A stretch of DNA of 64,000 nucleotides, from positions 1 to 64,000 of the forward strand of contig JAJYYI010000114.1 in assembly GCA_021801125.1 (NCBI GenBank), read 5' to 3'. Origin of the DNA: Deltaproteobacteria bacterium (GTDB lineage: Bacteria > Desulfobacterota > Binatia > Binatales > Binataceae). The position numbers and the translations under genes were made by a program. Each line of letters begins with the position of its first letter. The first letter of the stretch is position 1. This document shows, piece by piece, positions 53,688 to 60,661 of the stretch. Under the pieces are notes generated by a model. That model worked only from the letters and a program-made list of their open reading frames with translations. It searched no databases and had not been told where the DNA came from.

Positions 53688-54572
53688 CTACGCGGCGCGC
53701 GCCCGCCGGTCTTCACCCACATGCTCCTTGCCTGCTCCGCTTCCGCGACTGTTCGCCGAACTGCTCGTAGCGCCTTCCTTCAGGTAGCTGCGTACGGCGC
53801 TCGCCGACATACCGTCCTTTATCGCCAAGACTCCGGCAACCACAATCGTATCCAGTAGTCTCTCGGCCTTCGCCCGCGTCCGCATCTTGCGCGCCAGCGG
53901 CAATGCCACCAGGTTGGCAAAACCAACGCCGTAGACCGTGGCGACGAAGGCGGTGGCGATGCCTTCGCCGACGTGCGAAGGATCCGCCAGATTGTGCATC
54001 GTGTGGATCAAGCCCAGCACCGCGCCCAAGATGCCGAAGGTCGGCAGATATCCTCCCGCAGCCTGAAAGACCTCCGCGCCGGCGGAGCTATTTTGATGGC
54101 GCTCGTATAATACGCGGTCGAAGAACGCTTCGATCTTCTCCCTTTCCGCGTTATTAGCGATTAGCTTAATACCGGAAATCAGCGTCGGATACGTTTCCTT
54201 GCGGGAAAACTGCTGAAGCGCCACGCCGCCATCCTTCTTGTTAACATGAGCGTACGTAGCGAGCCTATCTACCAAATCAAACGGTCGCGGCAGGTCGTCG
54301 GTTATGATCTTTCTAAGGTCGAAGATCGCGGCCTTCAGGTAAAATGGCGAAAACGAAACCATGCATGCCGCAACCGTCGCGCCGACTACGATCAGCGCCG
54401 CGCTCAGCTGGAAAAGGCTTCGTACATCGCCACCCTCAAGCCACTGGCCAATGAGAACAAAAGCGGGGCCAAAAACGATACCAAGAAGACTCGCCAAATC
54501 CAGCGAGCCGCCCTTCTCTTCGATTACTAGTTCGCCGTTTTCGCCGCCGTTCTGACGTGCCGGCTCACTCAT
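53688..54572 (-). CDS. motA: Flagellar stator protein MotA
   Basis: MotA forms the proton channel with MotB and contacts FliG. The 294-residue protein has four membrane helices. The conserved segments are GIVFGPAFVLIGQWLEGG, the cytoplasmic loop with TYPTLISGIKLIANN and GGYLPTFGILGAVLGLIHTM, and GEGIATAFVATVYGVGFANLVALPLARKMR. The N-terminal 25 residues and the Ser/Gly-rich tail are extensions. It lies 18 nt before motB. Confidence 0.94.
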   Translation of the reverse strand: MSEPARQNGGENGELVIEEKGGSLDLASLLGIVFGPAFVLIGQWLEGGDVRSLFQLSAALIVVGATVAACMVSFSPFYLKAAIFDLRKIITDDLPRPFDLVDRLATYAHVNKKDGGVALQQFSRKETYPTLISGIKLIANNAEREKIEAFFDRVLYERHQNSSAGAEVFQAAGGYLPTFGILGAVLGLIHTMHNLADPSHVGEGIATAFVATVYGVGFANLVALPLARKMRTRAKAERLLDTIVVAGVLAIKDGMSASAVRSYLKEGATSSSANSRGSGAGKEHVGEDRRARAA

Positions 54573-54578
54573 GATCGC

Positions 54579-55022
54579 TTACCTCGCAGGGTGAGTCAGG
54601 CTTCGATGCTGCGACGCTCCGTCGGATTCAACAACTTCGATGATCCGCGCTCCGATCTGCTCGCCTTCAAACACCACCTCCGCGCGGGCAAAGAGCAGGC
54701 CGTTGACGTACACATCCAACGGTTCGCCCGTGCGCTTGTCTAACCGTAAGACATTCCCTGAACGAAATTGCCGCGGAATCTCCTTTACCGTCATCACGGT
54801 TCTGCCGACTTCAACTGCCACGGTCAGCGAAATCTCGTTGAGCGTGTCCTTGAAGACCATAGAGCGGTCGCCGCTGGGCGCCGCCGGCGGCGTGGTGTTA
54901 CCCGTCGGCTGGTCAGCGGGCGACTCGCCGCCGCCACCCGCTATTCCGTCGCGCACTTCCTTTTCCTGCCCTTCCATTTTCTGCAACTCTTCTACTTTTC
55001 CTGAATCAGAACCCGCCGCCAC
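54579..55022 (-). CDS. fliN: Flagellar motor switch protein FliN
   Basis: The 147-residue protein has an N-terminal disordered linker (Gly/Pro-rich) and a C-terminal SpoA domain LNEISLTVAVEVGRTVMTVKEIPRQFRSGNVLRLDKRTGEPLDVYVNGLLFARAEVVF, ending RIIEVVE. This closely follows FliN of other phyla. A GTG at 55022 overlaps the upstream fliM by 31 nt. A later ATG at 54977 is possible. Confidence 0.93.
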   Translation of the reverse strand: MAAGSDSGKVEELQKMEGQEKEVRDGIAGGGGESPADQPTGNTTPPAAPSGDRSMVFKDTLNEISLTVAVEVGRTVMTVKEIPRQFRSGNVLRLDKRTGEPLDVYVNGLLFARAEVVFEGEQIGARIIEVVESDGASQHRSLTHPAR

Positions 55023-55855
55023 CCGCGATCCTCAACTACCAATCCGGTACCCAACCGGCTTTTGCCAGCGTAGATATCCACTGCTGCACTGTGGTCCTTT
55101 AACTTGCCCAGCGGTATGTAATGCCCAGGTTTAACCGCGCGCAGATACGCGAAACTTGCCTCGAATGATCTGAGCACCGCGGAGATTTCCACCTTCAACC
55201 CTCCGGCGCGCCTTCGCGCGCTAACGTTGTCCCCGAGGTCGCTCCCGCTCGCGCTCACGGCCTCCCTAAGCCTCCCCCTCATAGCCATCATTGGGGGGAG
55301 TTCCACCGCTCCCATTACGGCGCCGTTGCTCTCTTCCGCCGCGCTGCTGAAGCACACCACCTTATCCTCCGCAAGCAGCGCCTCCGCGGCTAACATCTCA
55401 GCGCTGAACGCGCCCGTCGCCACGGCGTCAACTCCAAACAATCCCTTGAAACCCACTGAAAAGGCTTCCGCCACCGCTCTCCCCAGCAGCTTGCCAATCG
55501 CGGCCAATTCGAACTCACTCATCATCGCGGCCTCATCGCTCTTGCGGACATCCGAAAAGATCATACCAAGCGCAAGCTTTTTCAGCACCGAACCCATTCC
55601 TAAGAGTCCGCCGGCGCGCCCACCAAAACGAAGCGGTATGACGATCCCGCCGGGCAACCCGGCAAGCACCTCTCCCAGGGAGGCGATCTTTATCGCCGGC
55701 AGGGTCATTCCCATCGACACGGCAAGCCGCGGCAACCTCGCCCTTATCGCCTCAAAAACCTTCCCACAAGGCCCGCGCAAAAGAACCAATTCCTCCGGGC
55801 TCAACGTGTAGGTTTCAGAAAGCGCGACAAGACCGTAGTCGATTACCTCCCCCAT
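54992..55855 (-). CDS. fliM: FliM-type flagellar switch protein (first copy)
   Basis: I start at the ATG at 55855, which has GGAG 8 nt before it, 22 residues after the ORF-track start. The 287-residue protein has a CheC-like middle domain (GIVIPLRFGGRAGGLLGMGS, EAAMMSEFELAAIGKLLGRAVAEAFSVGF) and a C-terminal SpoA domain (LKVEISAVLRSFEASFAYLRAVKPGHYIPLGKLKD). It is followed by fliN, as FliM usually is. The N-terminus has no LSQxEIDALL-like CheY-binding motif. Similarity is divergent and a FliY-like role is an alternative. Confidence 0.78.
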   Translation of the reverse strand: MGEVIDYGLVALSETYTLSPEELVLLRGPCGKVFEAIRARLPRLAVSMGMTLPAIKIASLGEVLAGLPGGIVIPLRFGGRAGGLLGMGSVLKKLALGMIFSDVRKSDEAAMMSEFELAAIGKLLGRAVAEAFSVGFKGLFGVDAVATGAFSAEMLAAEALLAEDKVVCFSSAAEESNGAVMGAVELPPMMAMRGRLREAVSASGSDLGDNVSARRRAGGLKVEISAVLRSFEASFAYLRAVKPGHYIPLGKLKDHSAAVDIYAGKSRLGTGLVVEDRGWRRVLIQEK

Positions 55856-56043
55856 CTGCCATTCTCCGGAGGGCCAAGTACTACGACTGGCCAAGGCAAG
55901 CTGACAGTCTTTCCATGTCAACTTGCTCGAAATCTACCAACCATAACGCAACTGGTCAATGCGTTCGAAAAAAAACTCGAGTACTAACGAGTTTATTGGT
56001 AAAACCAAATGCCCTCGCCTGAGGGGCGCCGAGGAGGAATCAG
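55856..56043 (+). promoter_or_regulatory. Divergent fliM / fliC control region with three inverted repeats
   Basis: The spacer contains AACGCA-N9-TGCGTT (55945-55965), AAACTCG-N8-CGAGTTT (55973-55994) and TTGGT-AAA-ACCAA (55996-56008), closely packed. A small hairpin CCCTC-gcct-GAGGG follows, directly before the AGGAGG ribosome site of fliC. I could not find an exact sigma-28 or sigma-54 box. The nearest GG/GC pair has 11 rather than 10 spacing bases. The repeats may be sites for a flagellar regulator or mRNA structures. Confidence 0.45.
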
Positions 56044-57288
56044 ATGCTGAGTCTTGTGACTAATGAGTCAGCGATGATAGCCGCTGACGCTTTGAACACA
56101 AACCAAAATCAACTTAATACAACCATACAGCAGCTCGCTACCGGTCAACGTATAGTGAACGCCGCTATCGATCCGGCGGGTCTAGCGATCTCTCTCGAAA
56201 TGAATGGTCTTTTAGGCTCTCTAGGACAAGCATCGACCAACGCAAGCAACGCTCAAGGCATGCTGCAGACCGCCGACGGCGCGCTACAAAACATCGGTAA
56301 CGCTTTGACTACGATGCAACAGTTAGCCTCCGAGGCGGCCGACGGCACGATCAACAACACGCAACGCGCCGCGCTGAATTCCCAATTCACTCAGTTGTTC
56401 AACGAAATAAACAATATAGCTCAGAGTAGCCAATTCAACGGAATCAATTTGCTCCAAGGCGCAAGTACAACATTCCAGGTCGGCCCGGACAATAACGCCT
56501 TGAGTCAGCTTCAGGTCTCAATGCCAAATGTTTCCGCTGCCGGTCTTTTGAATTCGTCTGGTCCCGCTTCAGTGGCCTCTGGCACCGAAATCTATACCAG
56601 CGGAGCCAACCAGAACCTCGCCATCGCCGATCCCACGGGAGCCTTTAACTTGCTGGCCTCCGGTACCGGCAACGCGGCCGACACCGCCACCTCTAACAAT
56701 CCAACTGCCACCGCGCCGACAACGCCGGGGGACACTCTCGCCGCCGCGAGCCCGGCCTACATCACTCTCACCGTGACGAACGTAACGCAGGTAAGCGGCT
56801 CTCCGAATCAGGTGACCTTTAGTGTCGCTGATTCAAATGGAAATCAAGGTAAGTTCACGGTTGGGGGGACAAACGGCTTATACGTGGAGAACCTCGACAG
56901 TACCGGCCTGGATTTCGGCTTCTCCAGCACTAACAACTACACGGTTGGCCAGACGATCACGCTCTCTTTCTATGGCAGCGGTTCCCTTGCAAACATTTCG
57001 ACCCAGTCACAGGCTCAGTCGATGATCACCGCCACAACCAACGCGCTGGCCACGCTGGCGGGTTATCGGGGTAACATCGGCGCCTACGAGCAGGATCTCT
57101 CTACGGTGTCCGCAAACCTTACGTCCGAACAGCAGAACCTCACTTCGGCCTTGTCGAATATCCAAGACGCGAACGTCGCTTCGACCTTCGCCACGTTCAC
57201 CAAGGAGATGGTGTTGCAACAGGCGGGTATCTCGGTGCTTAAGCAGGCGGACTCCATACCGCAACAGCTCGCTACGCTGTTCCCGTAA
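56044..57288 (+). CDS. fliC: Flagellin
   Basis: This is the filament protein. The 414-residue sequence has conserved D0/D1 ends: NQLNTTIQQLATGQRIVNAAIDPAGLAISLEMNG and TINNTQRAALNSQFTQLFNEINNIAQSSQFNGINLLQG at the N-terminus, and NIGAYEQDLSTVSANLTSEQQNLTSALSNIQDANVASTFATFTKEMVLQQAGISVLKQAD at the C-terminus. The middle domain (about 180-320) is variable and Thr/Ala/Asn-rich. AGGAGG stands 7 nt before the ATG. It starts the plus-strand filament unit fliC-fliD-fliS. Confidence 0.96.
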   Translation: MLSLVTNESAMIAADALNTNQNQLNTTIQQLATGQRIVNAAIDPAGLAISLEMNGLLGSLGQASTNASNAQGMLQTADGALQNIGNALTTMQQLASEAADGTINNTQRAALNSQFTQLFNEINNIAQSSQFNGINLLQGASTTFQVGPDNNALSQLQVSMPNVSAAGLLNSSGPASVASGTEIYTSGANQNLAIADPTGAFNLLASGTGNAADTATSNNPTATAPTTPGDTLAAASPAYITLTVTNVTQVSGSPNQVTFSVADSNGNQGKFTVGGTNGLYVENLDSTGLDFGFSSTNNYTVGQTITLSFYGSGSLANISTQSQAQSMITATTNALATLAGYRGNIGAYEQDLSTVSANLTSEQQNLTSALSNIQDANVASTFATFTKEMVLQQAGISVLKQADSIPQQLATLFP

Positions 57289-57307
57289 TAACTGAGCCTG
57301 GCAGCCT

Positions 57308-57333
57308 CGGATGACGCCGCATGGCGTCATCCG
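57308..57333 (+). terminator. Strong hairpin after flagellin gene
   Basis: A perfect 11-bp stem CGGATGACGCC / GGCGTCATCCG with a GCAT loop begins 20 nt after the fliC stop. No T-run follows, so it may act as an mRNA-stabilising 3' structure or a partial terminator that lets less transcription reach fliD. Confidence 0.55.
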
Positions 57334-57465
57334 GGTACGGGGCGCGCGCAGTCGCAAGATCCGGCCGTGACTCACCCCCCAAATTCATGGCCTATCCGCC
57401 CCGGCGGCGCGCTCCGTACTCGAATGACGCCATCGACCAATGCTTTGTCAGAGAGGAAATAAATC

Positions 57466-59178
57466 ATGGGTGCATCGGCGCCAATTAGTCTTCCGAATTT
57501 CGCCAATATCAATTTCAATACGATAATCACCTCGATAATCGCAGCCGCTGAGGTTCCGATCGGCGCCTTGAATCAACAGGTTCAAGGCGAGCAGGCAGCA
57601 ATTAGCGCTTTGGGGACAGTTCAGGGCGATCTTAGCTCGCTGCAAAGCGCGCTTGATCCATTTCAGAACTATAATTCTTCGCCACCAATGACCGCCTCCG
57701 CACAGTCCGAAGCGCCCTTTAGCGCGTCCGTGACGGGCTCTGCAACGCCCGGAAGCTACAGCGTCACCGTGAATCAGTTAGCTGCCGCACAAGCGCTGGC
57801 TTCGCAGGGCTATTCCTCGGCGAGCGACACCGTGGGCACCGGAACGATCACGTTAACCGTCGGAGGCGTGCAGAATCAAATCACGATAAACTCCAGTAAC
57901 GACACGCTTTCCGGCGTGGCAAGCGCGATCAACTCGGCCAACGTGGGCGTTACGGCCCAGGTGATAAATACTGGCCTGCCCTCGGACCCGTACCGGCTCG
58001 AGCTTATCTCGAACCAGACCGGCACCGCGAACGCTTTTCAGGTTTCGACGAGCCTCACCGGCGGCACGGCGCCCAACTTCGCGACCTCTAGCGTTGGACC
58101 GGTTGATTACAGCGGCATCACGGGCACGGCAAACAGCTCTACCAACGGACCTTTGGTCAGCGGCACTTACAGCGCAACCGATACCCAGGGCTTTACGTTC
58201 ACCGTAACCCAGGGCGGTACGGTCGGCTCGAGCGCGATTACCATCGCATGGCAAAACGGTACCGGCGGAAGTGGCACCATAACCGTTCCGTCGAACTACT
58301 CCGCCGGCTCGCTTATTTCGGTGGCTGACGGCCTGCAGCTTTCGTTCAACGCGACCGGAGGCACACTTAATACTAACGACACCTTTTCCGTCGCGGCCTT
58401 CAATCCGGTGGTTCAAAGCGCCCAAAATGCGCAAGTGGTCGTCGGCAACCAGGTTATCAGTTCCGGCACAAACACAATCTCCGACGCGATCCCGGGTGTC
58501 ACGCTCAGCTTGACTGGAACCGGCGGTCCCTACTCTCTTCAGGTTGCGGAAGATACCAGCACCGAGGCGAACCAAATACAGACCTTCGTTAAGGCCTATA
58601 ACCAGCTCCTTTCCGACATTAATACGAACACGGTCGCCGTGCCCGGCCAAAACACTCCGCCGTTGAATGCAAACGGTCCGCTTGAATCGCTGCTCTTTGG
58701 CCTCAACTCGGCGCTTGGAACGATTAACCTCTCTCAACTCGGCATCACGATAGACGGCAACGCGGTGACGAACAACAACGGCCAACTGGAATTTAGTCAG
58801 AGCGCCTTCGACGCCGCGGTGCAGAGTAATCCGACCGGCGTCCAGAATGCGATGAACCAGCTCTATGGAGTTCTCAACGGCCTCGTTTCCGACGCGCTCA
58901 CTCCAAACACCGGAGTAATCGCGTCGGAAACGAATTCATACCAGAATCAGGTACAGAGCCAGGAGCAGCAAATCTCCTCAATGCAGCAGCAAGTCCAGCA
59001 AGAGCAAACTAATTTGGAAAATCAGTATAGTCTACTCCAAGCGCAGATCGAACAGTATAGCTCGATTATGAGTATGCTTGAGGCCGAAAGCGGGATCTCT
59101 AACCCCATTTCGAGCAGCTCAAGCGGAAGCAGTTCGAGCAGCTCAAGTAGCAGCAGCCTGAGCAGCCTGCTCGGCTAG
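57466..59178 (+). CDS. fliD: Flagellar filament cap protein FliD
   Basis: FliD caps the filament and helps flagellin fold at the tip. The 570-residue protein shows the N-terminal coil (EVPIGALNQQVQGEQAAISALGTVQGDLSSLQSAL), PGSYSVTVNQLAAAQALASQGY, and the C-terminal region LGITIDGNAVTNNNGQLEFSQSAFDAAVQSNPTGVQNAM. A final helix follows. The last 25 residues are almost all Ser. A ribosome site AGAGGAAA precedes the ATG. It lies 177 nt after fliC, behind the hairpin. Confidence 0.93.
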   Translation: MGASAPISLPNFANINFNTIITSIIAAAEVPIGALNQQVQGEQAAISALGTVQGDLSSLQSALDPFQNYNSSPPMTASAQSEAPFSASVTGSATPGSYSVTVNQLAAAQALASQGYSSASDTVGTGTITLTVGGVQNQITINSSNDTLSGVASAINSANVGVTAQVINTGLPSDPYRLELISNQTGTANAFQVSTSLTGGTAPNFATSSVGPVDYSGITGTANSSTNGPLVSGTYSATDTQGFTFTVTQGGTVGSSAITIAWQNGTGGSGTITVPSNYSAGSLISVADGLQLSFNATGGTLNTNDTFSVAAFNPVVQSAQNAQVVVGNQVISSGTNTISDAIPGVTLSLTGTGGPYSLQVAEDTSTEANQIQTFVKAYNQLLSDINTNTVAVPGQNTPPLNANGPLESLLFGLNSALGTINLSQLGITIDGNAVTNNNGQLEFSQSAFDAAVQSNPTGVQNAMNQLYGVLNGLVSDALTPNTGVIASETNSYQNQVQSQEQQISSMQQQVQQEQTNLENQYSLLQAQIEQYSSIMSMLEAESGISNPISSSSSGSSSSSSSSSSLSSLLG

Positions 59179-59350
59179 CGACGAGATCGGCGGGCAGCGA
59201 TCTTGTTTTGTGCTGGTCGCCGCGGTCAAAAGTGCGAAAGCCTTGTCGAAGTAGGATGTGACCCTTTGACTTCTTTGGTATACCGGACTCGACTAAGGCT
59301 ATCCATTTCCCTGAGCTTCTTCATTCCGCGGCCGTGAGAGAGTGCGATAT

Positions 59351-59896
59351 ATGGAACCGAAACAATCTTCTCGTTTTGAGGGAGAAGCGCTTAACGCGTA
59401 CCGAAAGGCCCAATCCGCGGCCTCCAGCGCTGAACGCAGCATAGCGGATACCTACGGTCGAATGGCGGCCAGCTTCGATAATATTGAGGCCTCCTTGAAA
59501 CGCAATGAGCATCAGCAGACGCTGCCGCTAATCGAGCGATGCTGGCTCACTTTGTTCTATATCAACTCGATGCTTGATAGTTCCCAGGACAGCGATATCA
59601 TTGCACGAGTGACAATTCTGAATCTCTTCGTCATGAAGCGATTAGCTCGTGCTAGACGGAGCGGTCTTGCAAGCGATGTCGAGGGTATCGGCGCGGTACT
59701 CGCCAGGCTTAGCGAAATCTTCCTTGCGCTCGATTCCGCGAAGCAGGCTGAGAGCACGGGAGAACACCAGAGCCTTCAGCCTGAGCAAGCCATTCGGGCC
59801 GTGGCTGCAACTGGCGAAGCCGCGTCAAGCTGGGCGCCCGTTCAGACGGTTTCGCCAGTTGCGGCCGCGGAGCTAGGGCGCAGCCAAGCGTTATGA
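59351..59896 (+). CDS. fliS: FliS-like flagellin chaperone with C-terminal extension
   Basis: FliS keeps flagellin soluble before export. Residues 15-120 form a FliS-type helical bundle: NAYRKAQSAASSAERSIADTYGRMAASFDNIEASLKR, LPLIERCWLTLFYINSMLDSSQDSDIIARVTILNLFVMKRLARARRSG, then VLARLSEIFLALDSAKQAE. A 55-60 residue Ala/Gln-rich tail beyond the bundle is unusual. The ATG at 59351 has GAGAGAG upstream; a GTG at 59342 is the alternative. Gene order after fliD supports the call, although the sequence is divergent. Confidence 0.8.
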   Translation: MEPKQSSRFEGEALNAYRKAQSAASSAERSIADTYGRMAASFDNIEASLKRNEHQQTLPLIERCWLTLFYINSMLDSSQDSDIIARVTILNLFVMKRLARARRSGLASDVEGIGAVLARLSEIFLALDSAKQAESTGEHQSLQPEQAIRAVAATGEAASSWAPVQTVSPVAAAELGRSQAL

Positions 59897-60390
59897 GGAC
59901 GATAGCAGGCGGCGGCAACACCAGATACTTCATGGGTCTCGAACGCCCATCGAACGCCCATGAGAGCCTGCGTTCCGAGCGCTGGCTCACTTTTGGTTTT
60001 CGCCACCGATGCCTTGCGAAGGCCACGTCGCGCGTCTTCGCAGACGAAACAGCGGTCCGACATGATCATCAGTGCGCTTCACGCGTCAATCCGCGGACGG
60101 CGCTCACGCTTGCGCTGGCGATTGCGATTGCGGCGCTCATCAGGCCGGCACGTGTGAGCGCTCAGTGGACTTACAACACCGACCAAGGCGAAAGGTCAAC
60201 TAAAGAGACCAGCGATAAGAACTCATCGACCATAGTGTCGAACCCTCCTCCGGTGGTCGATAGCTCCGCACCGGCGCAGCCAATTCCGAACATCCCGCTC
60301 ATTCTGGCTCCGCCCTTTACGCCTGGTGGACCCAGAGGTACTGGAATGTCGCCCGTCCCGCCACAAGGCGTCGCGCCCCTTCCTCGCTGA
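59893..60390 (+). CDS. Uncertain protein with one membrane/signal segment and Pro-rich tail
   Basis: The ATG overlaps the fliS stop as ATGA, consistent with coupling. The 165-residue frame has a polar, His/Arg-rich N-terminal 70 residues that look poorly constrained. A clear hydrophobic segment follows (ALTLALAIAIAALI, then ARVSAQ, a possible signal cleavage site), then a Pro/Ser-rich tail. The real gene may start nearer the hydrophobic part, but no ATG or GTG is available there in frame. No family is recognised. A 6-bp hairpin (60399-60413) follows the stop. Confidence 0.4.
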   Translation: MRTIAGGGNTRYFMGLERPSNAHESLRSERWLTFGFRHRCLAKATSRVFADETAVRHDHQCASRVNPRTALTLALAIAIAALIRPARVSAQWTYNTDQGERSTKETSDKNSSTIVSNPPPVVDSSAPAQPIPNIPLILAPPFTPGGPRGTGMSPVPPQGVAPLPR

Positions 60391-60398
60391 CATTTTCG

Positions 60399-60413
60399 GA
60401 GCGCGAAGCGCTC
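60399..60413 (+). terminator. Short GC hairpin after the 59893-60390 frame
   Basis: GAGCGC-gaa-GCGCTC forms a 6-bp stem with a 3-nt loop 9 nt after the stop codon. There is no T-run, so termination would be weak or Rho-dependent. It is the only candidate end signal of the fliC-fliD-fliS unit. Confidence 0.3.
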
Positions 60414-60661
60414 GTCTGATTCCCGGCGCGGTCAACATCGCGATGACCTTCTGGCAGGGCGCGAGCGCCGCCGACTTGCTCGTACGCGATGGGTGGCGAA
60501 GAAGATTGCAAACCTTTCCGTAAATTATCCTGGCTTTATATTGAAGAGAGCCGTAAAGTAGCTGGTCCACGCCGCATGGCTGCGTTCAACGCGCGATTGC
60601 GCTATCGTTTAGGCACCCGCGCTTACGAGCGCCCTAGAGCGGAGGATTTGTTCGGGGCACT

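Noticed and set aside
57853-58785. 310-residue minus-strand frame inside fliD
   Set aside because: It is the antisense shadow of fliD; composition (Arg/Val/Gly) and lack of motifs argue against a gene.
60223-60570. 115-residue minus-strand frame opposite the end of the unknown protein
   Set aside because: Basic shadow composition, no motif, and it lacks a co-directional neighbour.
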